Source: Bacillus sp. JCM 19034 (GTDB lineage: Bacteria > Bacillota > Bacilli > Bacillales > Bacillaceae_D). From it: a stretch of DNA of 64,000 nt. How positions within the stretch are numbered: the first letter of the stretch is position 1; each line of letters begins with the position of its first letter. The notes under the pieces were generated by a model that saw only the letters and a program-made list of their open reading frames with translations, ran no database searches and was not told the origin of the DNA. Position numbers and translations under genes: made by a program. Where the stretch lies: NCBI RefSeq assembly GCF_001310635.1, contig NZ_BAXR01000006.1, positions 1 through 64,000 of the forward strand. Direction: 5' to 3'. This document shows positions 1 through 10,509 of this stretch, piece after piece.

Positions 1-2
1 AA

Positions 3-197
3 CAAAAGCAGATGATGCCACAAGACCCGATGCAGCAAATGCAGATGCAACAAAATCCAATGCAGCCAATGTCACCGATGCCACAAGCACCACCTTATCC
101 ACCACAAACGGCAATGTCTTTTAACGACAATCAAGATATGACTGAGCAGCTTGCACAATTGAACCCTTATCAAGAAACTGATGATTATGATGATTAA
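3..197 (+). CDS. safA: C-terminal end of a spore coat assembly protein, probably SafA (partial)
   Basis: The reading frame is open from the window edge to a TAA and encodes a tail very rich in Met, Gln and Pro (repeated QMQ/MQP/MPQ units), ending in an acidic DDYDD. B. subtilis SafA has an N-terminal LysM domain and a long Met/Pro/Asn/Tyr-rich C-terminus, and it sits directly upstream of coxA and bofC, as here. The LysM domain would lie outside the window, so identification rests on composition and synteny only. SafA directs inner coat assembly on the forespore surface. Internal ATG codons at 12 and 15 are not preceded by a ribosome site and are not starts. Confidence 0.6.
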   Translation, partial: QKQMMPQDPMQQMQMQQNPMQPMSPMPQAPPYPPQTAMSFNDNQDMTEQLAQLNPYQETDDYDD

Positions 198-212
198 ATA
201 TACGCTAAAATG

Positions 213-241
213 ACCGGTACTTTAAAGTATCGGTTTTTTTT
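213..241 (+). terminator. Rho-independent terminator after the safA-like gene
   Basis: An 11-bp near-perfect inverted repeat (ACCGGTACTTT / AAAGTATCGGT) runs into eight or more T residues 16 bp after the stop codon. Confidence 0.85.
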
Positions 242-361
242 GCATTAATACCCCAATTAACCCGACTTTTGTTAACTACTTTAAAATTGTTCTATCCAAG
301 ACTTAACAGAGTAAAAGTAATGTTTCTAAGCCATTCTATATGGTGAAAGGGGGAATTTCAC

Positions 362-1510
362 TTGAAGAAAATTGCTATGTCAGTCGCAACAGCAACCATT
401 CTTTTAGGAGGTTTAGCTGGATGTGGCGGTGCAGATAATCAAGATGTAGGAATGAATGCCCAAAATAATCGAACAGGTATTCATTCTCAAGATATGGGAG
501 CTACAGGTACAACTGGTCGCCATCACGGGGAAGGACCTATTACTGATATGATGACTCCAGATGAAGGACATCGTGGAGGATTTGGAACATCTGAGCATAA
601 CCGCACGATTGGTGCTCAAGGAGAACGTGGAACGTATGGAACAAACCGTGCGGGTGGTAACACGAACCAACAAGGTACATTAAATAATGGTCAACGCGGT
701 GGCTATGGGCTAAATGCTGGAGAAGGTCAAGGACGTACCCATTTAAACAATTACAATACAGCTGGTGATCAACGTGGGTATTTTGGTACACAGGAAGGCC
801 GTACTCCAGGTATGGGGAGAACAGGAATGCAAGGTCGTATGGGTGCTCAAGGAAACGGTGGCGGCGGCTTTGGTACACAAGGTATAACAGGTAATGATCG
901 TCCAGGAATGGTTGATGAAGATGGAGTACTTCGGGAACGAGCTCGTAATGGTGCTGGTATGCAAAACAATGGTCAAAACCAACGTCAAGGCATGGGAGCA
1001 CTTAACTTAAACCCACGTCATGCCCAAGAACGTTCTAGAGTACAAATGAATGATAATGCGACACAAGGAAATCGTTCTGGTTTAGGAAATAATACAGCTG
1101 GAAACCGTCAACAACAGATGACTCGTGCAAATCAGAATAATCGTAATGAAGCAGCAAATTATCACCGTAATTATGATAGTGAGACAGTAGAGAAAATTAG
1201 TAGAGAAATTAGAGACATTGATGGAGTGCAAGACGCACGTGTCATTGTTCATGATGATGATGTTGTCGTAGGAATCCAAGCGGATAAAAACATTAATGAC
1301 GTTCGTGATAAAGTTGAAGATCGTGTTAATGACGTCGTTGATGACAAAGATGTTCGTGTTGTAACGGATTCTGATGCATATGGTCGTATTCGTACAATGG
1401 ATGACGATCTTCGTGGCGGTGCAGCATTTGAAGAAATAGGTGCAACATTTGATGACATGTTAGGTGATTTAGGGAACGCAGTAACTCGTCCGTTTGAACG
1501 TTCTCGTTAA
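362..1510 (+). CDS. coxA: YhcN/YlaJ-family sporulation lipoprotein, CoxA-like
   Basis: The TTG start at 362 follows a GAAAGGGGGA ribosome site. Residues 1-21 form a lipoprotein signal peptide with lipobox LAGC, making Cys21 the lipidated residue. Residues about 25-265 are low complexity (Gly, Asn, Gln, Arg) with recurring GGFGT/GGYG units. Residues about 270-345 form the YhcN/YlaJ domain, with REIRDIDGVQDARVIVHDDD and an acidic DKVEDRVNDVV stretch. In B. subtilis this family includes the cortex protein CoxA, encoded between safA and bofC exactly as here. At 382 aa it is long for the family because of the Gly/Asn/Gln insert. A role in spore cortex or membrane is expected from family and synteny. 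It is flanked by terminators and is probably monocistronic. Confidence 0.8.
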   Translation: MKKIAMSVATATILLGGLAGCGGADNQDVGMNAQNNRTGIHSQDMGATGTTGRHHGEGPITDMMTPDEGHRGGFGTSEHNRTIGAQGERGTYGTNRAGGNTNQQGTLNNGQRGGYGLNAGEGQGRTHLNNYNTAGDQRGYFGTQEGRTPGMGRTGMQGRMGAQGNGGGGFGTQGITGNDRPGMVDEDGVLRERARNGAGMQNNGQNQRQGMGALNLNPRHAQERSRVQMNDNATQGNRSGLGNNTAGNRQQQMTRANQNNRNEAANYHRNYDSETVEKISREIRDIDGVQDARVIVHDDDVVVGIQADKNINDVRDKVEDRVNDVVDDKDVRVVTDSDAYGRIRTMDDDLRGGAAFEEIGATFDDMLGDLGNAVTRPFERSR

Positions 1511-1517
1511 ATCATTA

Positions 1518-1551
1518 AAGACTACTGGAATATGTTCAGTAGTCTTTTTTT
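1518..1551 (+). terminator. Rho-independent terminator after coxA-like gene
   Basis: An 11-bp stem (AAAGACTACTG / CAGTAGTCTTT) is followed by a run of T, 8 bp after the stop. Confidence 0.9.
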
Positions 1552-1635
1552 ATATATTAATCGCATAAAACGAAATTTGTTTGGGAACGCTGATGGTGTA
1601 TACAGATTATGAATGGATATGGTGGTGAATAGCTG

Positions 1636-2172
1636 ATGAGGAACAAGTCATTTCATCTCATACTATTAGTTGCTGCACTCATTAGTGTTCTCTTTTATTT
1701 AAGGGAGGATAAAGTTGATGTAAGTCCGACTAAAGAAGAGTTTGAAGCACTTGAAGTTCTTGCCCCGCAAACTGTTAATGTTGTATTAGAGAGGGTATAT
1801 TTAGACGGTGAAAAAAGTGAGGAACATATTGAAGAAACGATATTATCAATGGAGGATTTTTGGGCATTTTATGAAGATTGGGACTTAATTGAACAAAACG
1901 GTGAGGAAATTGTTTTTAGAAAAGAAATGCATGATATATCTCCTTTACTTAAAATAAATGGTTATTTCGGTATAACGGAGGATGGTATATTAACGATTTT
2001 TGAAGGAGAACCAAATAGAGAAAAGGTCATTCAATCTTTTTTTTACATTGATACATCAAAGTTAAAGAGCCAACATTATATCGAATTAGAAAAAGGAATC
2101 CCAGTTAAAGATTTACGTAATTATGAAGATGTCCTACAAGTATTTAGTGACTATAAGGCAGAAGAAATATGA
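1636..2172 (+). CDS. bofC: BofC, intercompartmental signalling protein of the sigma-K checkpoint
   Basis: A 178-aa protein with an N-terminal hydrophobic segment (residues 5-22) that would export it across the forespore membrane. The conserved family core is visible: VLERVYLDGE, SMEDFWAFYEDWDLIE, FRKEMHDISPLLKINGY and VIQSFFYIDTSKL. BofC is made in the forespore and restrains SpoIVB, the protease that triggers pro-sigma-K processing in the mother cell. The position immediately upstream of ruvA matches B. subtilis. A sigma-G-dependent promoter would be expected, but none was identified with confidence. The gene has its own terminator. Confidence 0.93.
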   Translation: MRNKSFHLILLVAALISVLFYLREDKVDVSPTKEEFEALEVLAPQTVNVVLERVYLDGEKSEEHIEETILSMEDFWAFYEDWDLIEQNGEEIVFRKEMHDISPLLKINGYFGITEDGILTIFEGEPNREKVIQSFFYIDTSKLKSQHYIELEKGIPVKDLRNYEDVLQVFSDYKAEEI

Positions 2173-2173
2173 G

Positions 2174-2212
2174 AAACCAAAGAGAGAAAGGAAACTCTCT
2201 TTGGTTTTTTGG
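2174..2212 (+). terminator. Rho-independent terminator after bofC
   Basis: A 13-bp stem (AAACCAAAGAGAG / CTCTCTTTGGTTT) with a short loop and a T run directly follows the stop. Confidence 0.92.
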
Positions 2213-2372
2213 TTGCTATGTAATGTTTACCGCAAACGTGAGCTAATGGGTTATGCAGTAGCTCCTTGAAAGAATGTATGTCGAAAAAAATGATTCATTT
2301 ATTCATCATCATAGTGTCAATTCGCTAGTTATGGTAAAATAAAAAGTACTGTGTTGAGAGGGGAAATAGAAA

Positions 2373-2974
2373 GTGATTGATTATATACGTGGGACGTTGG
2401 TGGAAGTTGAACTTTCTTATATAGTTGTAGACCATCAAGGATTAGGGTATCAAGTTTATTGTCCGAATCCGTTTCGGTTTCAGCAATTCGAAGGGGAAAC
2501 GATACAAGTATTTACCTATCAATATGTTCGTGAAGATGTACTACGCTTATACGGGTTTGCCAAAAAGGAAGAACGTGTTTTATTTGAAAAACTATTAAAT
2601 GTGTCAGGGATAGGTCCTAAAGGCGCTTTAGCTATTTTAGCTTCAGGTGAACCTGAAAATGTCATTTCAGCTATTGAACAAGAGGATGAAGCTTTTCTTG
2701 TACGTTTTCCTGGTGTCGGAAAAAAACAGCACGGCAAATGATTCTTGATTTGAAAGGGAAACTTGATGAGATAACCCCGAATCTCCTAGTACAAGCCGAT
2801 GCGGTTATGCTAAACAAGCCTTCTCGGTCGGAGCTAGAAGAAGCGTTAGAAGCATTGCGTGCGTTAGGTTATGTGGAGAAAGAGCTGAAAAAGGTACGAC
2901 CTCACTTGGAGGATGAAAGCTTGACAACTGATGGTTACATTAAAAAAGCACTCCAATATATGTTGCAAAACTAG
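2373..2974 (+). CDS. ruvA: Holliday junction branch migration protein RuvA (one-base frameshift)
   Basis: RuvA forms the tetramer that holds the four-way DNA junction while RuvB drives migration. The GTG start at 2373 follows GAGAGGGGAAA. The first part carries the OB fold (residues 1-62) and helix-hairpin-helix motifs [11 protein letters not shown] and PGVGKK. The frame then breaks in the A run at 2720-2726. Adding one A restores [15 protein letters not shown] and continues into the C-terminal RuvB-contact domain ([14 protein letters not shown]), ending at 2974. The repaired length is 200 aa, normal for the family. The fused reading is followed 18 bp later by ruvB. A real null allele is unlikely; a sequencing error fits better. 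Confidence 0.93.
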
Positions 2975-2992
2975 TGAGAGGGGGAAATGTTG

Positions 2993-3994
2993 ATGGAGGA
3001 ACGAGTCGTTTCAGCAGAGGAACAGAATTTTGAAGATTCACTTGATCAGCAAGTTCGCCCACAACAAATTGATCAATACATAGGACAGGAAAAGGTTAAA
3101 CAAAATTTGAAGATATTCATGGAAGCAGCAAAAATGCGTGAGGAATGTTTAGATCATGTGTTATTGTATGGTCCTCCGGGGTTAGGGAAAACAACGTTGT
3201 CGTCAATTATTGCAAGTGAGATGGAGGTCAATATGCGAACAACATCTGGACCAGCGATTGAGCGCCCTGGCGATCTTGCTGCGATTTTATCTGGTTTAGA
3301 GCCAGGTGATGTTTTATTTATTGATGAAATTCATCGCTTAAATCGTATGGTCGAAGAAGTGCTTTATCCTGCGATGGAGGATTTCTGCCTTGATATAGTA
3401 ATTGGGAAAGGTCCGTCAGCTCGCTCTGTTCGCCTTGATTTACCGCCATTCACGTTAGTTGGGGCAACAACACGAGCAGGAATGCTATCAGCACCGTTAC
3501 GTGACCGATTTGGGGTTATGGCTAGGTTAGAATATTATACAGAGAGTGAGCTTACACAAATTGTTCAAAGAACGGCTGATATTTTTCAAGCGAAAATTGA
3601 TTATGAAGCTTCAGTAGAAATTGCCCGTCGATCACGTGGAACACCGCGAATTGCCAATCGCTTATTAAGAAGAGTTCGTGATTTCGCACAAGTCCAAGGA
3701 GATGGCACCATTACGTTGGCAATTGCCGACCATTCTTTAGAACAGCTACAGGTTGACGAACGAGGTCTTGATCATATCGACCATAAGCTATTACTCGGAA
3801 TGATTGAAAAGTTCAGAGGGGGACCTGTTGGCTTAGAAACAATTGCAGCAACGATTGGTGAGGAAGCAGATACAATTGAAGATGTGTATGAACCGTATTT
3901 ATTACAAATTGGATTTTTGCAACGTACGCCACGAGGTCGGATTGTTAGTCCGGCTTGCTATCAACATTTTCAAATGGAGGAACCATCAAAATGA
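2993..3994 (+). CDS. ruvB: Holliday junction DNA helicase RuvB
   Basis: A hexameric AAA+ motor that pulls DNA through the RuvA-bound junction. Walker A is GPPGLGKTT, Walker B is LFIDEIHRL, sensor 1 is VGATTRAG and the arginine finger lies in PLRDRFG. The C-terminal winged helix follows ([16 protein letters not shown]). Translation most likely starts at ATG 2993 (MEERVVS), 8 bp after GAGAGGGGG. The ATG at 2987 is too close to that site. At 333 aa it has the normal length. The stop overlaps the next start by four bases (ATGA), so the DUF2905 gene is translationally coupled. Confidence 0.97.
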   Translation: MEERVVSAEEQNFEDSLDQQVRPQQIDQYIGQEKVKQNLKIFMEAAKMREECLDHVLLYGPPGLGKTTLSSIIASEMEVNMRTTSGPAIERPGDLAAILSGLEPGDVLFIDEIHRLNRMVEEVLYPAMEDFCLDIVIGKGPSARSVRLDLPPFTLVGATTRAGMLSAPLRDRFGVMARLEYYTESELTQIVQRTADIFQAKIDYEASVEIARRSRGTPRIANRLLRRVRDFAQVQGDGTITLAIADHSLEQLQVDERGLDHIDHKLLLGMIEKFRGGPVGLETIAATIGEEADTIEDVYEPYLLQIGFLQRTPRGRIVSPACYQHFQMEEPSK

Positions 3995-4200
3995 ATTTCG
4001 CGAAAGTCTTAATTGGCTTAGGAGTACTATTCATTATTATTGGTTTGTTATGGTTAGTAATTGATCGTTTTATTCCATTAGGAAAGCTGCCTGGTGATAT
4101 TATGATTAGGCGTGAAAATATGACGTTTTATTTCCCAATTATGACAAGCATTATCGTTAGTATAATTTTATCGCTTATATTCCTTCTTTTTCGGAGATAG
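3991..4200 (+). CDS. DUF2905 family small membrane protein
   Basis: A 69-aa protein with two predicted membrane helices (residues 5-25 and 46-67) separated by the conserved loop [10 protein letters not shown] typical of DUF2905. Its ATG overlaps the ruvB stop. An earlier in-frame codon lies inside ruvB and lacks a ribosome site; AATGGAGG at 3973-3980 serves the ATG at 3991. Function is unknown. The family often lies between ruvB and queA in Bacillales, which fits this context. Confidence 0.85.
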   Translation: MNFAKVLIGLGVLFIIIGLLWLVIDRFIPLGKLPGDIMIRRENMTFYFPIMTSIIVSIILSLIFLLFRR

Positions 4201-4290
4201 TTGAAAATTGCTCTTTTTTAAAGGTTTCGGTATGATAGCTAAGAGGTAAAAACGAACTATTAGGAAGATAACAATAAAGGTGAGATACTC

Positions 4291-5316
4291 ATGAATGTGG
4301 AAGATTTTGATTTTGACCTACCAGAGGAATTAATTGCACAAACGCCACTGCAAGATCGAACAGCGTCTCGTTTGCTTGTGTTAGATCGAAAAAAGAACGA
4401 ACGAGCTGATCGAACTTTTAAGGAGATTATTAATGAATTAAAAGCGGGTGATTGTTTAGTTTTAAATGATAGTCGCGTGCTACCTGCAAGGCTCTATGGA
4501 ACAAAGGAGGAAACTGGTGCACAAATCGAAGTTCTTCTTTTAAAACAGGAGCAAGGACATGTTTGGGAAACGTTAGTGAAGCCAGCAAAACGTGTCAAAA
4601 AAGGGACAGTTATTCGTTTCGGTGATGGTAGGCTACAAGCAACATGCATCGGTGAGACTGATCATGGGGGGCGGATGCTTGAAATGGAGTTTAAGGGCAT
4701 TTTCCACGAAGTTCTAGAAGAGCTTGGAGAAATGCCATTACCTCCATATATTAAAGAAACGTTATCTGATCAAGAACGTTATCAAACCGTTTATTCCAAG
4801 CATAGTGGATCAGCAGCGGCACCAACGGCTGGTCTTCATTTTACAACTGAGCTGTTAAACATGCTAAAAGATAAAGGAGTTCAAATTGCCTTTGTGACCT
4901 TGCATGTTGGACTAGGGACATTTCGTCCTGTTAGTGTCGATAAAATTGAGGAGCATAAAATGCATGCTGAATTTTATCAAATGAGTGAACAAACGGCAGA
5001 TTTACTAAACGAGGTTCGCAAACAAAATGGACGTATTATTGCCGTAGGTACTACGTCAGCAAGAACACTCGAAACAATAATGAGTCAACATGGAACGTAT
5101 AAAGAATGCTCTGGCTGGACATCTATTTTTATTTATCCTGGCTATGAATTTAAAGGGATTGATGGATTATTGACAAATTTTCATTTGCCAAAATCCACGC
5201 TTATGATGCTAGTTAGTGCGTTTGCAGGAAAAAAATTTATGATGGATGCATATGCTCACGCGATTAAAGAACGATACCGTTTCTTTAGTTTCGGTGATGC
5301 GATGCTAATTGTTTAA
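4291..5316 (+). CDS. queA: S-adenosylmethionine:tRNA ribosyltransferase-isomerase QueA
   Basis: QueA moves and isomerises the ribose of SAM onto preQ1-modified tRNA, giving epoxyqueuosine at wobble position 34. The 341-aa length is normal. Family hallmarks are present: [12 protein letters not shown] at the N-terminus, [27 protein letters not shown] and a C-terminal [19 protein letters not shown]. The ATG at 4291 follows AAAGGTGAG. It lies 12 bp before tgt, which acts one step earlier in the same pathway, so the two are probably cotranscribed. Confidence 0.97.
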   Translation: MNVEDFDFDLPEELIAQTPLQDRTASRLLVLDRKKNERADRTFKEIINELKAGDCLVLNDSRVLPARLYGTKEETGAQIEVLLLKQEQGHVWETLVKPAKRVKKGTVIRFGDGRLQATCIGETDHGGRMLEMEFKGIFHEVLEELGEMPLPPYIKETLSDQERYQTVYSKHSGSAAAPTAGLHFTTELLNMLKDKGVQIAFVTLHVGLGTFRPVSVDKIEEHKMHAEFYQMSEQTADLLNEVRKQNGRIIAVGTTSARTLETIMSQHGTYKECSGWTSIFIYPGYEFKGIDGLLTNFHLPKSTLMMLVSAFAGKKFMMDAYAHAIKERYRFFSFGDAMLIV

Positions 5317-6467
<1,151 letters not shown>

Positions 6468-6503
6468 AATGTAAACCGTTTACTAAAGAAAGGAGGGGAC
6501 AAA

Positions 6504-6770
6504 ATGGAGATATTTACTACAATGATATTACCACTTATTTTAATGTTTGTAATTTTTTATTTTCTATTGATTCGTCCGCAACAAAAGAAGCAAAATGCAA
6601 TCAATGAAATGCATAATGCATTAAAGCGTGGCGACAAAATTATTACTATCGGTGGATTACATGGTACGATTGATTCAATTGATGAGGATCGTATTGTGAT
6701 CCTAGTAAATGATAATCGTAAGCTGACATTTGATCGTACAGCTGTCCGTGAAGTCGTAAACCCTGACTGA
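6504..6770 (+). CDS. yajC: Preprotein translocase accessory subunit YajC
   Basis: An 88-aa single-pass membrane protein with a helix at residues 5-24 (LPLILMFVIFYFLLIRPQQK), then the conserved soluble part with GDKIITIGGLHGTI and a C-terminal VREVV. YajC associates with SecDF and SecYEG. In B. subtilis the equivalent yrbF lies in the same place after tgt. A strong AAAGGAGGGGA site precedes the ATG at 6504. A terminator follows. Confidence 0.95.
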   Translation: MEIFTTMILPLILMFVIFYFLLIRPQQKKQNAINEMHNALKRGDKIITIGGLHGTIDSIDEDRIVILVNDNRKLTFDRTAVREVVNPD

Positions 6771-6796
6771 TACATAGCGGATGCTGTAGAAATGTA

Positions 6797-6834
6797 CAAA
6801 GGATTCCCAATCAAATTTGATTGGGAATCCTTTT
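6797..6834. terminator. Bidirectional terminator between yajC and the SDR gene
   Basis: A 17-bp perfect inverted repeat (AAGGATTCCCAATCAAA and its complement) ends in CTTTT on the plus side and has an A-rich upstream side, so it can serve both convergent genes. Confidence 0.9.
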
Positions 6835-6899
6835 CACATTACCAACACTATACCCGCCATTCGTCCCTTGTTGAGCAAATATATAAAGATTTGCGACTA

Positions 6900-7661
6900 T
6901 TATTTTGCCGTTTGCCCACCGTCAATTGCAATTTCCGCCCCCGTAATAAAACGTGATTCATCAGAAGCAAGAAATAAAACGAGATATGCTACATCTATTG
7001 GTTCTCCTATATAACCAATCGGAATATCCTTTAACGCGTTTTCAATCATTTCTTTATCTTCAGTCACTACAGATACCATTGGTGTATTAATAAACCCAGG
7101 ATGAACTGAATTCACACGAATTTTTTCAGGTCCAAGTTCAACTGCTGCTCCTTTTGTTAACAGACGAGTAGCCCCTTTTGATGCAGTATAATGAACTCCT
7201 GCAGCACCACCAACCAGTCCTGCCATTGAAGATATATTTACAATTGAACCTTGTCCTGCTTTTCTCATTTCTGGAACAACTGACTTAATACCTAAGAAAT
7301 TTCCAGTAGCATTTATATTCATAAATTTATTCCAACTGTTTAAATCAACAGTGTCAATTTCTCCGAAACCTTCAGCTCCGCCAATACCTGCATTATTTAC
7401 TAAAATATCAATTTTTCCATATGTCTTTACAGCTTCTTCTACAACCTTTGTCCAATGTTCTTCGTTTGTAACATTATGTTCGATAGCAATAGCATCGCCG
7501 CCATTATCAACTATTTTTTTTACAACTTTATTTAATAATTCAACTTGAATATCAGTAGCTACAACCTTTGCCCCTTCTTGTGCAAACAAAATTGCTTCTT
7601 CAGCCCCTTGTCCACTAGCTGCTCCAGTAATAATTGCTACTTTATTAGACAATCTACTCAT
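6900..7661 (-). CDS. Short-chain dehydrogenase/reductase (classical SDR)
   Basis: An NAD(P)-dependent oxidoreductase of the classical SDR family, 253 aa. The Rossmann motif is TGAASGQG (residues about 11-18), the structural motif NNAG is present, the catalytic Ser lies in NISSMAG and Tyr/Lys in HYTASKG. PHP-like segment VHPGFINTPM and the C-terminal GAEIAIDGG are typical. An acidic residue near the end of beta-2 (VVATDIQ) suggests NAD preference. Substrate cannot be assigned. An upstream in-frame ATG at 7679 lies on the ribosome site AAGGAGGA, so the start is ATG 7661. It is a minus-strand gene inside a mostly plus-strand conserved cluster, so it is probably an insertion. Confidence 0.9.
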   Translation of the reverse strand: MSRLSNKVAIITGAASGQGAEEAILFAQEGAKVVATDIQVELLNKVVKKIVDNGGDAIAIEHNVTNEEHWTKVVEEAVKTYGKIDILVNNAGIGGAEGFGEIDTVDLNSWNKFMNINATGNFLGIKSVVPEMRKAGQGSIVNISSMAGLVGGAAGVHYTASKGATRLLTKGAAVELGPEKIRVNSVHPGFINTPMVSVVTEDKEMIENALKDIPIGYIGEPIDVAYLVLFLASDESRFITGAEIAIDGGQTAK

Positions 7662-7794
7662 AGATGAATCCTCCTTCAATTTTATGATCTAATCTATACG
7701 TCTTTATTTACATAAAATGTAATCGATCTAATAGTAGTTTTAGCACCTGTTCTTTAATTATCCTTAAAGAATAAATTGACGTTTGAATTTAATT

Positions 7795-7833
7795 ACGAAA
7801 AAGGTTGCATCCACATGGATCCAACCTTTTTAC
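7795..7833 (-). terminator. Terminator downstream of the YrzE-like gene
   Basis: An inverted repeat AAAAAGGTTGCATCC / GGATCCAACCTTTTT with one mismatch has T runs on both strands. It lies about 55 bp after the stop of the minus-strand gene at 7888. Confidence 0.75.
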
Positions 7834-7887
7834 ATAAATTAGAATGTACTTTTCAAAAAAACTCTCTTCAAAAAGAGATTTTTAACA

Positions 7888-8261
7888 TTAATCTCCAGAA
7901 AGATTAACCCCAACAACGCCACCAATAGCTCCTGTTAGAATATAAAGCCCGTGAAATAAATATTGTTCATTTGTAAAGCTTACATCATATCCTAAAAATT
8001 GAATGAGTAATGTAAGTAATGAGAACGTTAGAGCTGTTACAGCCCCAACCAATAGTCCTTTCTCTTTTGCTCGACCACCTGCCATTAAACCACCTGTAAA
8101 CATTGCTAAAAACGCAATCGCGATAATAAACCAATGAACAGATTGTTCCGATAAGGAACTAAAAGTAAGAATGAGTGAAATGATAAAGCTTGCTGTTAGG
8201 ATTAGGATAAGAATTGTCATGAAGCCAAACAAAATGGCTGAAAAAATGAACGATTATTCAT
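7888..8261 (-). CDS. TIGR04086/YrzE-like membrane protein (probable one-base frameshift near the start)
   Basis: A four-helix membrane protein. The core FTGGLMAGGRAKEKGLLVGA matches the TIGR04086 family, whose B. subtilis member YrzE is encoded close to yrbF. The uninterrupted frame begins only at TTG 8232, without a ribosome site. On the minus strand an ATG at 8261 follows AAAGGTG, and adding one T to the run at 8241-8246 gives MNNRSFFSAILFGFMTIL joined to the rest, 124 aa in total. That is the likelier gene. The function of the family is unknown. Confidence 0.75.
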
Positions 8262-8450
8262 AGAAAGTTAACACACCTTTCCGAGGTATTGAACATATTG
8301 TTTCTCCAATTCAAAGCCCTTTTTTACTAATGCTTATTCATGGTTGTACAAAATAGACTTGTTTTATTAAAAAGGTGAAAAGAAAAGGGAGACATGTTTA
8401 AGTAAGACAAGTCATACGATGGTAGAAATGAGTGGAAGGGAGTTCATTTC

Positions 8451-9739
8451 ATGGCAGTCACCTTAGCCTTAGTTATTTTCTTAGCAAGCTACTTTTTTAT
8501 TATTATTGAAAAATTTAATCGAGCCGTGATTGCATGTTTCGGCGGAGTACTCATGCTCGTTTTTGGTGTATATGATATTAATATCGCATTTTTACATCAT
8601 ATTGACTGGCATACGATCACGCTTTTGCTAGCAATGATGATTTTAGTTTCGATTACAAGCCAAAGTGGTTTTTTGAGTACATTGCCGTCACCTTAGCAAA
8701 AAAAGTGGGAGGGCGGCCACTGCCGTTATTATTTGTTGTCGCTAGCCTTACAGCTGTAGGATCCGCTTTTTTAAATAATGTGACAACGGTATTATTACTT
8801 GTCCCGATCATATTTACATTAACTTCATTATTAAAATTGCCTCCTGTCCCATTTTTATTAACAGTTGTCATGGCCTCAAATATTGGAGGAACGGCAACTT
8901 TGATTGGAGATCCACCCAATTTGATGATTGGTCAGGCTGTTTCGCATTTGACATTTAATGATTTTCTTATTCATTTAAGCCCCGTAGTGATCGTCATTTT
9001 TATTGTTGTTATGATAGGTCTGCTCTTTGCATATCGTAAGCAATTGATTGTAACTAATGAAAGCAGAAATCAATTAATGGCTATTAATCCAGCTGATTAT
9101 ATTAAAAACAAAACTCTTTTAGTAAAGTCAGTCGCCATTTTAACTGCAACGACAGCAGGCTTTGTCGTTCAACCATTTATTCATATCGACTTAACGAGTA
9201 TCGCGATGATTGGTGCATTGCTCTTAATGCTAGTGACACATGATGAACAAGATATGGAGGATGTTTTTCGTTCGGTTGAGTGGGTAACGTTGTTTTTCTT
9301 TATAGGTCTTTTTCTACTCGTTGGAGGATTGCAGGAAGTAGGAATTATTGATGAATTAGCCAAAGCTATCCTTTATTATACAGAAGGAGATTTACCGAAA
9401 ACAGCGATTTTCATTTTATGGGGTTCGGGTATTTTATCAGGATTTGTTGATAACATTCCATTTGTGGCGGCAATGATTCCAGTTATATTAGAATTCCAAG
9501 AATTCGGAATGAATGAGCTTGATCCTTTGTGGTGGGCATTAGCTTTAGGAGCATGTTTAGGTGGGAATGCGACAATCATTGGTGCGACCGCAAATGTAAT
9601 CGTCGCTGGAATGGCATTAAGAGCGAAATGTCCTTTTAGCTATCTAGAGTTTCTAAAGGTCGGAGCACCAATTGCACTAGCCTCATTTCTCATATCGACT
9701 GTCTATTTATATTTTCGCTATTTAGTTGAGTTCCTATAA
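8451..9739 (+). CDS. ArsB/NhaD-type ion transporter (one-base frameshift)
   Basis: A polytopic membrane transporter of the ArsB/NhaD (IT) superfamily with 10-12 hydrophobic helices. The first part (MAVTLALVIFLASYFFIII to SQSGF) breaks in the T run at 8669-8674. Adding one T gives QSGFFEYIAVTLAKKVGGRP and an intact 429-aa protein. The two family half-sites are visible: FLNNVTTVLLLVPI with NIGGTATLIGDPPN, and FVDNIPFVAAMIPV with LGGNATIIGATANV. These resemble Na+/H+ antiporters of the NhaD type and ArsB arsenite carriers equally. No ars genes are adjacent, so ion specificity is open. The ATG at 8451 follows GGAAGGGAG. Confidence 0.88.
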
Positions 9740-9816
9740 CTACCAGTTTATTCATCTAATGTCAGATGGAATTCAGGTCATACTAAAAAATATAAGGAGA
9801 AAAGGGGAGCATAATT

Positions 9817-10335
9817 ATGGAATACGTCACAATCATTGTACGAGCCGTATTCATTTATTTCATCGTTCTATTTGCGATACGATTATGTAAAAAGCGTGAA
9901 TGGCTAAATATCGTTGTCGTCTTTATGATTGCCCAGCTCGGTGTCGTTTTTTTAATTTATGTAGAAAAACCACTTTTACTCTTTTTATTGCCAACGCTAA
10001 CGTTACTCTTAATTCATATCCTATATATATGGTTGATCAAAAAGGAAGAAGAAATGATTGAACGGATTCAAAAAAGTCATTCGCAGCAGGAGGTGTTTCA
10101 AAAGATTATTGAAAAAGAGCGTACATCCTCTTCGGAGAGAGCGACTCTTCCGGCTGTATTAATTATCGATGGAAAGATTCAATTCCAAACGCTGCAAGTT
10201 TTGAAAAAAACAGAGTTTTGGTTAAGGAAACAATTAAAGCAACTTGGTTATCGAAACATTAAAGCCATCTCCTATTGCTCGTTTAAAGATGGAGGAACGT
10301 TCTATATTGAAGAAACCTCACAAGATTATTCGTAA
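9817..10335 (+). CDS. yrbG: YrbG-like DUF421 membrane protein
   Basis: A 172-aa protein with three N-terminal membrane helices (residues 4-22, 30-50, 55-73) and a cytoplasmic domain. The C-terminal part (PAVLIIDGKIQFQTLQ, WLRKQLKQLGY, AISYCSFKDGGTFYIEE) matches the DUF421/UPF0702 (YcaP/YetF) fold. In B. subtilis yrbG lies between yrzE and spoVB, and here it follows the YrzE-like gene. The symbol rests on family plus synteny. ATG 9817 has AAGGAGAAAAGGGGAG upstream. Function is unknown, although relatives affect spore germination in some Bacillus. Confidence 0.8.
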   Translation: MEYVTIIVRAVFIYFIVLFAIRLCKKREWLNIVVVFMIAQLGVVFLIYVEKPLLLFLLPTLTLLLIHILYIWLIKKEEEMIERIQKSHSQQEVFQKIIEKERTSSSERATLPAVLIIDGKIQFQTLQVLKKTEFWLRKQLKQLGYRNIKAISYCSFKDGGTFYIEETSQDYS

Positions 10336-10369
10336 CCACTACATGTTGTAATTGTAGTGGATTTTTTTT
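10336..10369 (+). terminator. Terminator after yrbG-like gene
   Basis: An 8-bp stem (CCACTACA / TGTAGTGG) followed by ATTTTTTTT directly after the stop codon. Confidence 0.85.
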
Positions 10370-10457
10370 GACAGTGTCTTCATAAAATGAGGGAAAGGTG
10401 TTTTCCAGATGTAATCCATTAGGTCCTATTAACAGAAAGTGTTCCCATTGAGGTATT

Positions 10458-10494
10458 TATACGTTCCTTATAAAACTTTTATAAAGAACGTATA
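10458..10494 (-). other. Long imperfect hairpin downstream of the acetylesterase gene
   Basis: ATACGTTCCTTATAAAA pairs with TTTTATAAAGAACGTAT with one mismatch. It lies 16 bp past the minus-strand stop at 10510. No proper T tract follows on either strand, so it may be a weak terminator or a 3' stabilising hairpin. Confidence 0.4.
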
Positions 10495-10509
10495 CAATTT
10501 TTAAAAGGA

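Noticed and set aside
540-1001. Long antisense frame rich in His/Leu/Tyr opposite the CoxA-like gene
   Set aside because: It mirrors the low-complexity Gly/Asn/Gln codons of the real gene and has no ribosome site.
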